Source: Dactylis glomerata (taxonomy: Eukaryota; Streptophyta; Magnoliopsida; Poales; Poaceae). Taken from it: a DNA stretch of 64,000 bases. Below the pieces are notes generated by a model that saw only the letters and a list, made by a program, of their open reading frames with translations, was not told where the DNA came from and made no database searches. Position numbers and translations under genes: made by a program. Positions within the stretch are counted from its first letter, which is position 1. Each line of letters begins with the position of its first letter. Below are positions 33,400 to 44,419 of this stretch, piece after piece. Where the stretch lies: assembly GCA_007115705.1 (NCBI GenBank), contig QXEO01000881.1, forward strand, positions 1,116,001 through 1,180,000. The letters run 5' to 3'.

Positions 33400-34000
33400 C
33401 TACCGGGCCCAAATGGCGGGCATCGGTATCATCGGCGAAGGTGACTAGTCGCACTCGCACGCACATACTAGCACGAACGTGGTGGGTGGGCAGCGACGGT
33501 GCCGCCGAGCGCCGATAGCGGCGAAGCACGCGATCACCTCGCCATGGATCTTGGTGGGCACATGGACATGGTGATTGATGAATCGACGATGGAGGAGCAC
33601 ATGACGAAAGGATCTCATTCCTACCGATGCATTGCGATCGCGCGCGGCCCGCAACTTAGGTGGAAGGTGACTAAGGGCATTTTCACCGGGCCGACGACAC
33701 GTCTGATTGGATCGGCGTGTCGGTTTCGCACGCTCCAGTGGTGCGACGTAACCGGACCGACGCGTCCGGCCTGACGTATCGATCCACCAAATTTGGGTCA
33801 CCGATGCGTCGCATGTCCGCCTATGTCCTATTGCGTGGGTATAGACCGCGCATGGCAGCGACTCAACGGGCGATAGCTATGCTGGTCAAAGGCTAGGCGC
33901 ACCGCCCCGTCGCTTCGATCTATGTTGCGGCATTGACAGCCTCCTGAGCCACCCGACGCATGGCGAGGTCACTTCAATACCAGCGCTTGGACCTCCGCGT
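33400..34000. other. Intergenic stretch between GST 2 and the B3 gene
   Basis: GC-rich, with no supported gene. The part from about 33670 to 33900 looks like remains of a DNA transposon, but I could not pair its ends. Confidence 0.3.
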
Positions 34001-34108
34001 CGGCATCCAATGCCATCAGAACTTTTTAAACCAGCCGCGCCTGGCCAGTCGAGCACACCGACGCTGCCTTCTTCCCCACCATTCTTCTCCACACAACCGC
34101 ATGGGACC

Positions 34109-34711
34109 ATGGGCAGAGGAATTGGATCGAGGGAAGGGCGGCTAGGGTGCCCACCAGGCCCTGGTCGTGGAGGCAGGCGTCGAGGGAGCCGCGGTGGTGG
34201 AGCCCAAAGCTCGTCGCCGCCACCCACCCGTGGACGGAGTGGCGAGAGCAGCCGTGCTGGCGGCCATAGGCATTGGATCAAGGAGCCAACATCGCCTTCT
34301 CCTTCTCCACCCTTGACGCCCGAGCCCGAGCCTACTGGCGGGTTCGAGTTCGGCTTCACCCTCAGCTATGGCGCCGATCAGGACTCTGTCAGGCTGCCCC
34401 GCAAGTTTGGCGAGGTGGTGGACGTGAGGACGAACCAGGTCGTGCTGCGGGTGCGCGGTGGCGCCACAGGCATATGGCCCACGGAGCTCCTCTTCGACCG
34501 CACCGGCATGCCGTACCTAGCGAGCGGGTGGAAGAGGTTCTGCCAGCGGCACGGCATCGTGGCCGGCAACCTCCTCGTCTTCAACTTCGACGGTGACCAT
34601 CAGATTACGGTCAACGTCTTCGACGGTGACATGTGCCATCATCAGTACGTCGCGCCCGCCCGCGGCAAGCCTGACGTTTCCTCCTCCGACGACGACGTGG
34701 ACGACCAGTAG
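34109..34711 (+). CDS. B3-domain DNA-binding protein, REM-like
   Basis: A nuclear DNA-binding protein of 200 residues, single exon. The N-terminal 90 residues are Gly/Arg/Ser/Pro-rich and disordered. Residues of about 95-180 form one B3 domain: VRLPRKFGEVV at its start, QVVLRVRGG, WPTELLFDR, YLASGWKRFCQRHGIVAGNLLVFNFDG, ending ITVNVFDG. An acidic tail (SSSDDDVDDQ) follows. I chose the ATG at 34109 (ACCATGGGC) over the in-frame ATG at 34010 because of its context and because the extra 33 residues look like untranslated sequence. A lone B3 domain with the GWKRF...G..LLF signature fits the REM class. The target is unknown. Frame open, high GC. Confidence 0.8.
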   Translation: MGRGIGSREGRLGCPPGPGRGGRRRGSRGGGAQSSSPPPTRGRSGESSRAGGHRHWIKEPTSPSPSPPLTPEPEPTGGFEFGFTLSYGADQDSVRLPRKFGEVVDVRTNQVVLRVRGGATGIWPTELLFDRTGMPYLASGWKRFCQRHGIVAGNLLVFNFDGDHQITVNVFDGDMCHHQYVAPARGKPDVSSSDDDVDDQ

Positions 34712-35150
34712 CCACGGGCTACTTAATTCTATTAATTTTTATTCTAGTATATGATTTTATATGCAATGTATACAATGTATCAAATCCTATCCAATCAATG
34801 CAATTTTTATATGTTCTACGATTGCAAATTGGCACCCTGCTAACGGCAGGCAGGATGCGTCGCGCTGCTGCGCGCGCCGGCCAGGCGGGCCGGACCGCGA
34901 CGCACGAGACCGCCAGGCGGGCCAGACAGCTCCCGCGCTCAAGCGAAAAAGGGGGCGGGAGAATTTCGTCACCTCCCGCCGAGAGCGCCCCTCTATTTCT
35001 ACATCCTCTCACCACCGATTTCGAAACTGCCATTTCCCCCCTTCGAGCTCTCTTGTCCGGTCAACAAGTAAGGAAAGTAGGCGGTGTGGGCGACGACGGC
35101 GACGGTGGCTGGGCTACTCCGACTACTTCATCGATAGTAGCTTGTTCTAT
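34712..35150. other. 3' flank of the B3 gene and GC-rich spacer
   Basis: The AT-rich run after the stop (34730-34800) is a likely 3' untranslated region. The GC-rich part (34850-35110) has open frames on both strands without recognisable motifs. Confidence 0.35.
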
Positions 35151-36231
35151 TTCTCTGAACTATGGGTTTGTGGCAGTAGTTTGTTCTATTTCTCTCTTAT
35201 GCTATGATGTTTCGATGCTATATGAGCAGCCCAACATGCTTATGGCACATATTATGTAATTTCTATGTGACAGATCCTTATTTTATTGGATGATCTATGA
35301 GATATGGTATGTTATTATGTTCTTGATGTATGAATAGATGCATACTGTTACCCCGTTCTTTATTACTTGTTCTGATCCAATTTGTATGCGGGAGCGTGCG
35401 AGGGGGATGATCTGCTATGGTGTTTACCAATTCCATGGTTACCTCACTAGGGATAATAAGAATGCATGTGCTATATTTCTTAGTGACAGCTGAGAATCCT
35501 AAGTTGACATTCATAGACTTTGATCTATTGTAATATGTCCAATGTGGTAGCATATTTGTTGTTCACCATCATTTCAAAGTACCTAAGGCTATACTCTATT
35601 ATTTCTTAATACTAGATTGCTTGATGTTTATTCCTTCCTAGTGAAGTATAAGTAAGATTTATAGTATCATCTTTATGTTAGGACGTGATGCTGATATGAA
35701 TATTATCAATTAATTAACATTATAAAATCATGTCGATGTTTTGGTCATCTATCTTGCACTTAATATCACCACAAGTTTATGAGAGAGTAGTCAAGTGAAC
35801 CCATGAACCCCCGATCCAATTTTAATCATAAGAAACACCTTTCCAATGCTTGCACGTGTCTTTTGAATTTTATCTTAAATTAAATCCGAAAATACAAAAA
35901 CATATTTATTTTCTTGCAACAAAAACACATTTACCTTATTGCATTAGTTGCATATTACCTTAGTTTAAATTATCGCATTTATTTATTTTATTCTTTTTTA
36001 TTTTATTTTACTTGCATTCAACACCTTATGCTTGACAACCACTCGGTGGAGTTGGGAACGCAAGACAAGGAGATTGTTTTGCAGGTTGTCTAACGAGAAC
36101 AAAGAGAGCTTTTTGGTTGTTCCCCAAGAATTCGATATAAACCCCGAGTTTCCTCGTGGGGAAAATTTACTCTTGCTACAACACTCTGCACTTGGAGTCC
36201 CAACGAAGTGGCATATTTCTTAGTGTTATCA
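35150..36231 (+). mobile_element. Gypsy LTR fragment
   Basis: AT-rich sequence ending in gttatca at 36231, followed 11 bases later by a Gypsy primer binding site (36243-36257). This is therefore the right part of a 5' LTR on the plus strand. The left border is not fixed, and the 35150 start is approximate. The rest of the element is missing apart from about 120 bases beyond the PBS. Confidence 0.6.
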
Positions 36232-36242
36232 GGACTATTTGC

Positions 36243-36257
36243 TGGTGCCGTTGCCGG
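36243..36257 (+). other. Primer binding site of the Gypsy fragment
   Basis: tggtgccgttgccgg, one mismatch from the common Triticeae Gypsy site TGGCGCCGTTGCCGG. It shows the plus orientation of the fragment. Confidence 0.75.
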
Positions 36258-36384
36258 CGAACAAAGGAAAGCATTCACAACTGCAATTTCCACGAGCCAA
36301 GATTTTTCTTGATGTCGGGACTGGCACCGCGCAATTTCCTAAGCTTGGGGAGGTTGCACCACTATGAGTATTCTTGTTCTTTTA

Positions 36385-37338
36385 GATTTGCAAAGCTCGC
36401 CCACTCGCTCCTTCTCACCGCTTGATTCCTACCACCGCGGCGCGGACACCTTGGGTGAAGTCTGTGCTGGCGTCCCGAGCTGGAGGGGAACAAGAAGGCT
36501 AAGGAAAGGATCAAATTTGAGGCCAAAGCCGCAAATTTGAGCAAGAAGATTGAGGAGATGGTCAAGCCCAAGGAGGTGTACATGGACAAGGCATTGCAAG
36601 CCAAGATGGCCATGGCCGACAAGAAAAATGCAATCAACCAAGCTAGGTGGGACACAATCCGGGAGGATGACAACCGCAAGGCCGCCATGGAGGAGAGAAG
36701 ACTCGCACTAGAGGAGAGAAAGGCAATGATGGAGCTCATCGCCGACAAAAATAGGACGATGATGATGGATCTGAGCACCATGGATGCCTTCACTAGAGAG
36801 TGGTGGGATATGCGGAGAGAGGAGATCATGGAGAGGAGGAGGCAAGAGCATCTTTAGCGTGGAGGTGGTGGTTCCGGTCTTGTTGGTGGTGCCGGTCTTG
36901 GTGGTGGTGCCGGTCTTGGTGATGGAGGACATGGAGGAGCTGCTGACGGAGGACATGGAGGAGGTGCCGACGAAAGAACATGGCGGTGGTGACGGCAACA
37001 TTTTCTTTGCATGAACTTCATGATTCGGCGATGGTAGTCTCTTTTTGTGTCAAATATGATAAAGATTTGCGAAACTATGCAACTATGTGGCTTGTTGTTA
37101 TTTGAATGTTGTATGCCAAATATTGGAGGTTTATGTTAATTTCACAATTTTACGGGTCAGTTTGCGCCGCGGCACCAATCAGTGACCATAAAGCCAACTC
37201 TTAAAAATGAATATTCATGTTTACGGTTTTGAGTAGGGGTATTGATCTACGTCACGGATTTTGGAACCATAAAAAGCGAGTACGGTGCCATATACTCAGG
37301 GTTTAGCCGGCGTTTTATGGGCTCTGCTAGAGATGCTC
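36385..37338 (+). mobile_element. PIF/Harbinger-type element, 5' truncated
   Basis: The right end carries gggctctgctagagatgctc (37319-37338), the reverse complement of a common grass Harbinger end, followed by tta, its usual 3-bp target site. The left end is missing; the sequence switches to Gypsy internal DNA near 36385. Inside is a fragment of the Myb/NAM-associated type frame that accompanies Harbinger transposases. No DDE transposase remains. Confidence 0.6.
36483..36857 (+). pseudogene. NAM-associated C-terminal type frame of the Harbinger element
   Basis: The frame is open from 36483 and reads NKKAKERIKFEAKA, KKIEEMVKPKEV, AMEERRLALEERKAMMELIADKNRTM, MDAFTREWWDMRREEI, ending at TAG 36855. 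Lys/Glu-rich helices with this order are typical of the NAM-associated C-terminal domain found in Harbinger ORF1 proteins and grass relatives. The Myb-like N-terminal half is absent, so this is a remnant. A Gly-rich frame (GGGGSGLVGGAGLGGGAG) follows the stop in the same reading frame, which suggests that the stop is a later mutation. Confidence 0.55.
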
Positions 37339-37345
37339 TTAGCCC

Positions 37346-37985
37346 TAGCAATTAAGGTAGCCAACATATTTGTCACTAGGTTAAAGAGCATAGGAGATAG
37401 CGGGTGTCCCTGTCTAAGCCTTTCTTAGTCTAAAAATAATGGCCAATGTCATCATTCACCATTATTCCCACACTATCACCTTGAACAAAATGCGCAATCA
37501 GTTCACACCACTTCCATGGAAATCCTTTCACACGTAAAGTTTACTATATAAGGATAGTCATTTCATCTTATCGTATGTCTTCTCAAAGTCAATTTTAAAG
37601 ACAACCTATCCATTTTCTTTCTATTAAGTTTGTGAATGATCTCATCTAACACAACCACCCCTCTAGGATGTGTCGCCCAGGCATAAATGCCATTTCAGTA
37701 GGTTTAATCACTTTGAGTTATTTTTGTAATGCGATTAGTAGCTACTTTCGTAAAAAAAAACTGATACTATTCAGAAGGCATATTGGTCTAGGAAATTTCT
37801 TTTTTGGGCAGAAGTGTAATAACACCAAAGTTTAATTTAAACAACTGCAATTCCCTCGTTTGCAATTGAATGAACATTGCAATCGAATCTGCTTTGATGA
37901 CATCCCAAAATTGTTGATATAACTCTTGTTCATTTAGTCGGTCATGTCGAATTTTGAAGGAAAAGAAAACATGGTCCAACTGAAA
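37346..37985 (-). pseudogene. LINE reverse transcriptase fragment
   Basis: The minus strand reads FWDVIKADS, LNFGVITLLPKKE and, after several frame breaks, LRQGHPLSPMLFNLV, the conserved blocks of plant L1-type LINE reverse transcriptase. D of the usual QGDPLSP is H here. Only the middle of the domain is left, with stops in every frame. It adjoins the Harbinger end on one side and the 3' flank of KDSA on the other. Confidence 0.75.
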
Positions 37986-38232
37986 CTACACCAATAACAC
38001 GGTTGACTTCTTTTCAACACGGATTTTGGCGCAGAGCAATTCAGCCGTGAAAACAGCGGTTTATCGCTGCTATGCTGCTAGTTCAAAAGAAACAAATACA
38101 TGCCATCCAACAAAGATAGCAGGAACCATTGGCAAATGGAAGCATGGCATACAAAGCGTGATTCATCCTGATACAACCACATTGGTGAAACCAACTGGCA
38201 GTAAGAAGGTGTTCTTTTGCGTTATCCACAGA

Positions 38233-41200
38233 TCATTCCTTGAATGGAGTTAGATCTATATTGAACGGCTTCTTTCCCTTGGTGACTCGCTTCGCAAAGT
38301 AAAAAAAAGAAAACGGTGAGATTAAAGAGAGATTTAGCTTCACTATACTGAATGAAGGATATCTAACTTACAGCAATCGCAATCAGTTCCTCCAATAGCT
38401 CCTCCAAATTGCGCAATGGCTACAAACAATGAGCAGAAAAGTTACACGTGAGCATATCGTCACGCAGAGGAATGCTGCAAAACATTGGGGAAAAAGGAGC
38501 AAAAGGACTGCAGCATGAAATTCTTGACAGTGATGGAGAGGCTACCCATTGAGTTGGCCCGTCGCATGGTGAATTCACAGGGTCATCATGTACCTATCAT
38601 GAGATTGTGAGCCAAAATAAACCTTAGAATATATTATATCTCGGTGATGGATTGTAGCAAGGATGCAAAGTAGAAGGGACAAAACAACATAATAGGTTCA
38701 GCTACCTCCATGAAAATACCATCTACACCAACTGCAACGGAAGTCCTTGCAATGCATGGTATAAGTTCTCGTAGGCCCCCACTTGCGACCCCACCACCAT
38801 CAAGCTTACAAAACAGAATCAAGTATGCCCAGTTCAACAAATTAAAAATCCTCAAAAGACAGTCATGTGGATTAAGAACTAGTTTGGACGAGGTTTGACT
38901 AGGTCATCAATGTTTTAGTAGATCACAATATTATGAGATGCCTAAACAGAAGAGACAAAAAAATTAATAACAAAAAAGTCTGAATTCCTGGTATTATTCC
39001 ACACTTCAGTACTGTAGACATGACGCAAGAGTATGAATTTTGGTCATGGTTGAGCAATATACATGGATGGTTCAGATTGGAACAATGCCATACTCCCTCC
39101 AGTCATGGTTAAACTTTAACTTTAACCACCAGTATTCGATATATAGATTTGTACAATAGATACGTATACGTTCATAACATAGCAATTTTCTTATGTTCTA
39201 CAACTATATTGCAGTACAAATAAATGGTCAAAGTTATATTTTCAAGACTGTTAGCGTCTGAAATGTCATCTTTTTGAAGACCGATAAAGTATGCTACAAA
39301 TAAATCACATGCCCATTTCACATTCAAAGAGAAACATGGCCAAAATCTGGCCAATGGCTGCATGTTTCCAGCTGAACTATTAACAACATTAAAACATACA
39401 AATGATTATCTTAATGTTGACTTCGCTAACCAGGGTGGGAAGGGGATCACTTACAGGTTGAACAAAACTGTCTGCAAGGACAGTTAGCCAAAATCAAGAG
39501 AGGCATATTGAAAATAGGCGAGTATACCTTTTTCCCAGCTGGTTGTTGTAGAGCATGTGTTACATCAGCTACCTGAAAATGCACTTCTCTATCACTGATC
39601 CATGTCATTGTTCATGATACATTGCTAGCTACCACAAAACAAGATACTTGAATATACAAAGTATAATTTATCTATAGAAAGAGCAATCATTTGGTTTATG
39701 CTAACCAACATCAATCCATTATTGAGTAATAACAACAGCAAAAAGACACACAGCTTGACTATGTCTGCCATGCCAAGGCAATGTGCCTGAATGCTTAATC
39801 ATTTAACTGAGACTAGAAAGACACCATCTTCACTAATGGAGATGCAATGTTGCAAAAAAAAAGGGCAGCCCCGGTGCATGAAGCCTCCGCTTTGCGCGGG
39901 GTGGGTCAGATCATTTGGGTCTTTGTACGCAGCCTTTCCCTACAATTTTTGCAAGAGGCTGTTTCCACGACTGCAATGTTGCAAATTAATGCTATTTTTT
40001 AAAATATCATGCCATGATAAATACAAGACTTTCCGATTTACCTAATGTCGCTGTTCATCAAACAGAAACAAGACGGATCGACGATTATGCATAGGGACAA
40101 AAATAAGGTGCTAATACTTACAACAGGGCAATTTGCTTCCCTCAGCCACTCAAAGTTCCTTGGATCGACAATTAGGTCATCTGTGTGCACAATAAAAAAA
40201 ACAGAAGGTATTGCTAGATTAGGTATGTATTACAAGGAAAGTATGAACGTTGCAGGAAAACTATCCAACGGCTTATTTTCCTCTGAAATCTGAATAAGGA
40301 GACTGATAGCTTGAGCTCTCATAGACAACGGTTTGTTTTTGTTACGTTGTTGTATGGCAGCTGCATTGCAGGCTACCCAACATGACTATTAGTACGTTAT
40401 ATAGTGAACTCAAACACACTAAATGCCTAGTGACACAGGACATATTTCAAGAGCTATTTATCCCTCAGATGTCACTCATTCATCTTTTTCTGCATCTACC
40501 TGCTCCATGAAAACTATCACTATTGCTCACGCAACACATATTTAAGTGTCCAGAAAGAGCAGGATAGTCTAGTCACGGTGATAGGCTCCCTGATGCCCAC
40601 ATATCATAGCATAGAAAAGTATATAATCGAATCTGATTTACATTTTTTATTTTATTTAATTATTTATTAAGTGGTCAGTAAACATAAAAGGGAGCTAAAA
40701 GATGCCTTAACTGTAGCCAAACATGGTGCCGCGCTCGCAGACCATAACATTTTGATTTCCGGCCAGTCTAATTTTCTCGGCAGAGTTGGCCATAACCTGG
40801 AAAGGTACAGGATCACTTTGACAAATGTAAATACAAATCAACAGGAGAGGTAGTATAACCGGATCTTATAAAACTGCCTGGAGGTAATTTCAGAATGAAC
40901 CCATCAACTAAATACATATCTTTCATTTCTATAAGAATTGATTCTATACTTCTATAAATGAAAAGATAGCAAAACGACAGATGCTTTTTCCATTGAAAAT
41001 AACTAAAAGGACATCTATTTAAGTAGCACAAGCACATAACTGATATTTGGCTGCAGAAAGCCCCATCTTGAACAATGGGCTAGCCAAACTTCCAAAGAGA
41101 AATGGCTCACAGTAAAAGGTAGTTGGATTATCAGCACGGTGACAGACTGAACTGGAACTGATAGTTTGTTTTACACAGTTAGTTAGACATCACGTTGATT

Positions 41201-43526
41201 CCTAATGTTTCACTTATATTGAGTAGAATAGCAAAAAGAAGTGTAAATAGATTCCACTTTGCCTGACCATTCAATCTCATAAAGAAGAACAAAAACAAAC
41301 GAAGTGAAACTTCCCTAGACAAAGAACATTATGCAATATTGTCTAGAACATTAATCAAACTGTGCATGTGTTTTGAGGCTAATGCTAGATAAGACAATGG
41401 GACTAGCAATAATGTAGCTAATGGTGAGAATAGTATTCCTCTGTTGATTTTTATAAGAACCCCAAAAAATTGAGATTCAATATTTCTAATGTTTGACCAA
41501 TAGTTAGTCAAACGACATATCGGTTCAGTGGCATAAGATCCATATTTAAATGTACTTTACTATTGTCATCATTTATTTATTATTACAAATAATATATTGA
41601 AAAATAATTTATGATCAAAGTTCAATTTTGTAGAAAGTTCCAACTCAAACCAGACCTTCCAAGAATCAACAGTTGGAGTACTACGTTCAAATTTTGGCAA
41701 GCCTGCGATATCAAAATGCAACTTACGGAAGGAGCACAGAATTGTCCTTTCTTGATATTGATAATTTTCCCAGTCTTAGCCGCAGCCACTAGAAGGTCAG
41801 TCTGTTGCCATAGTAATATATTTGTATTAGGCATGCAGTAGATACTCAAGTGCAGATTAATACTTACTACTGCAGCTCCCTACAAAAAATGCACATATCA
41901 ACGTTGTACCTGGCGACAGAGGAAAGCTGGAATCTGTATAATATCGGCAACTCTTCCAACAGCTTCACACTGATTTAGTGAATTAGTTAGATACCATCTT
42001 CCCTTCACACTTCAGAGAAAAGTATACATAGTGCGGAATTATCTATTCAAAAGGTGCAATATACACATGTAGCAGCGTGAATTCAACAAGTAATACTAGT
42101 GATACATTCATATATATTGTTTTTGCAAGAAACTAGAAATGGAAATAAATTAGTACATGAAGTATCGAAATGCATGAAAAAAGTAGCGGTGCAAGTGGTA
42201 CGGTAACATCTCATAGAAAGGAAACATAATTAACAGACACCGCTAAGTATGCAGAAATATGAAAGTGTCACAGCAGAGTTTTCTTGCAAAGCAGAGAAGA
42301 ATTTCTTAGCATGCAGAATTGATACAACCAAATGGATACCTGCCAGCTTTCATGCACATCAGTGACCACTGGAAGGTCATATGCAGTCTTCACCTTTTCA
42401 AGGATCTGATATAGCAAGGTGACAAAGTTATATGCAATAAGTGACAAAAGTTAGAAAAATCAAATATTATTTGGCATACCTTCAGGCCTTCTTCCATACC
42501 AGGACCACGGAAGGATTTCGACGATGTACGGTTCGCCTTATCAAAGCTGGATTTGAACACAAGAGGCACCCCAAGTCTGCCATGGAGAGGGGAAAACAGG
42601 TTGAGTTTGGCCCAAGAGTAAACAGAAGTATGATGATTGGTTGCTTACTTAGTTGTGATGGCCTTGATGTGTTTGGCCATCTTCATCACATGATCCTCTG
42701 ATTCGATCACATTGGGCCCAGCTAACAAGAAGAACGGCTGAGCAGCCTGTTGCAAGAATCAGAGGGGTCAGTTCCTGCATAGATATAACAAGTGACAGGT
42801 CTCTGGATGTGGTTACACTACTATCACCAATCATATGATAGCAAACTAAGAAAATAAACATGACCCAAAGAAATTATGCTATTTCCTTCCATGATCACTT
42901 AGATCATCCAGAGAAGAATCAGAACCAGAGAGCACCCAAACGGAAATTTCTCTGAACTCACACGGTAATACGAAGACAGTAACCCCATTCAGTCATACCA
43001 AACATCTCAAGTCTGAAGCGGACGCACTACCGTAGCATCCTCATTCAACTTGCAAAATCATGTGATTCTCAGTGGAACTAATTATACATTATGCAAATAG
43101 CGGCATGCATTTTAGGATTTTTCAGTCACTGATTCATCATAATAGCAGCACTTTTATGCCCGTACTTAATCAGTTCTTCGACCAGGACCTCGCCAAGAAA
43201 CCGAACCAAATCTCGAGAAAAAAATATGGCACCAGGCAAGGCTTCTTCGCGGAACACCCTGCCGACTATCAGCTATCTATCGTTCCAAGATTATGAATCT
43301 AAACAATCAGCAAATGGAAACAGGATCCGGCAAATGCCTTCTGGAACCGTTACTCCTATAACATCCTTGGCGAGGAAGAAACAGCGGACAAGATATGTAC
43401 CCAACCCAACACACAGCACCCGCAGGCAGGATGGTCGACGAAATGCCGCACCGGGTATCGCAAGGAGTTCAGGGGCGTTGTTGTTACCTTGAGCTGGCTG
43501 TACAGCGCCACGGACGAGGAATCCAT
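38233..43526 (-). CDS. KDSA: KDO-8-phosphate synthase (2-dehydro-3-deoxyphosphooctonate aldolase)
   Basis: It joins phosphoenolpyruvate and arabinose 5-phosphate to KDO-8-phosphate, the precursor of Kdo in pectic rhamnogalacturonan II, in the cytosol. I find 13 exons, all with GT/AG borders and in phase: 43526-43488, 42746-42649, 42576-42480, 42405-42340, 41969-41910, 41801-41727, 40796-40712, 40180-40122, 39572-39528, 38804-38706, 38593-38546, 38419-38372, 38289-38233. They code for 291 residues, the family length. Motifs are AGPNVIES, FKSSFDKANRTS, SFRGPGMEEG, TDVHE, LCRQTDLL, KKGQF, VMVCERGTMFGYN, DVTHALQQPAG and CDGPTQWPL. Asn in GPNVIES (Cys in metal-dependent forms) marks the metal-independent class. 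There is no transit peptide and the frame is undamaged. A TATA-like box lies 125 bases upstream. Confidence 0.96.
39854..39971 (-). mobile_element. Au-type SINE, 5' truncated, in a KDSA intron
   Basis: In reverse complement the segment reads as the 3' half of the grass Au SINE (GGAAACAGCCTCTTGCA, AGGGAAAGGCTGCGTAC, GGGGCTGCCC) and ends in an A-rich tail (39854-39862 as plus-strand a). It is flanked by the 14-bp direct repeat tgcaatgttgcaaa (39843-39856 and 39972-39985), which proves retroposition. It lies in the intron between the exons at 39528-39572 and 40122-40180, away from the splice sites. Confidence 0.85.
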
Positions 43527-43650
43527 ATCTTTTCCCCCTCGAGATGAGATCGTCGCCGTGGAGCGCGCTGGGATCAAGCGGAGGAGTGGGCGGGATCGGC
43601 GTGTTCGTGAGGGGAGGGGGAGGGGGCGGGGCGCTATGGGGTATGGTGGG

Positions 43651-43656
43651 ATATAT
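43651..43656 (-). promoter_or_regulatory. TATA-like box of KDSA
   Basis: atatat within ggatatattgg, about 125 bases upstream of the KDSA start codon in an otherwise GC-rich region (GGAGGGGGAGG tracts). Confidence 0.45.
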
Positions 43657-44078
43657 TGGGATGGGAGACGGGGCATGTGCCGTTGCAGACCGGCAGTGCA
43701 CCCATTCCCACGAACTGTACTAGTACTATCAGTGTCTTTTAAAAATGATGTCTTTACCGTTCGGTTTTTATCGAAACGTGGGTTTAATTTTGAATTGAAC
43801 GTTGCTGATTGCTAGATTTATTTTGTATATTTGTCCTTAATTTATTTTTCTTTCAGAATTAGGATTTGACTTCTTTCAACACGACTCCAATCAAAAACAA
43901 TTGACTTGTTGCAAGCAGGAAATTTATCGATGAACAGAGAAAAGAAGTTTCCATGACAAAAGAGAACACCAGCCAGGAAGAGGAGATTTGAGTAATTGAG
44001 TGTGTACTTGACTGCCAAACGTTCAACACAAAAGTACCGCAAAGGCAAAGGCAGGCATTCTTAGATAAAGATGCATTC

Positions 44079-44240
44079 TACTCCCTCTGTTTCAAAATAT
44101 AAGATGTTTTAGCTTTGTGAAGCAAATGTATTTAGACATCTTTTAGTGTGTAGGTTCACTCGAATACACACACTAAAACATGTCTAGATACATTTGCTTC
44201 ACAAACCTAAAACATCTTATATTTTGAAACGGAGGGAGTA
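44079..44240. mobile_element. Stowaway MITE
   Basis: The ends tactccctctgtttcaaaatataagatgt and the matching inverted end acatcttatattttgaaacggagggagta form a near-perfect hairpin of 162 bp with TA borders. It lies between KDSA and the ATG18 remnant. Confidence 0.93.
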
Positions 44241-44419
44241 TTATGTTTATCTGGACAAGGCTTCTTTCTTCTACCCCTCCACAGAACACATTATGGCATC
44301 GTCACCATGACAAATATTTACAAATAACATTAGCATTTTCTTAAGGCTCAGGCGAGCGAGAGCATACAGAGATACTGTACAGCCATGGTACAAGGCACGG
44401 AAAATGATACAGCTGCTTG

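Noticed and set aside
39091..39350. tactccctccagtcatgg, possible Stowaway MITE start
   Set aside because: No complementary end was found within reach; at most a truncated MITE in a KDSA intron.
43527..43701. Upstream extension of the KDSA first exon frame
   Set aside because: The longer minus-strand frame is Pro/Arg low complexity over the promoter; MDSSSVALYSQLK at 43526 matches the known start of the plant enzyme and keeps the usual length.
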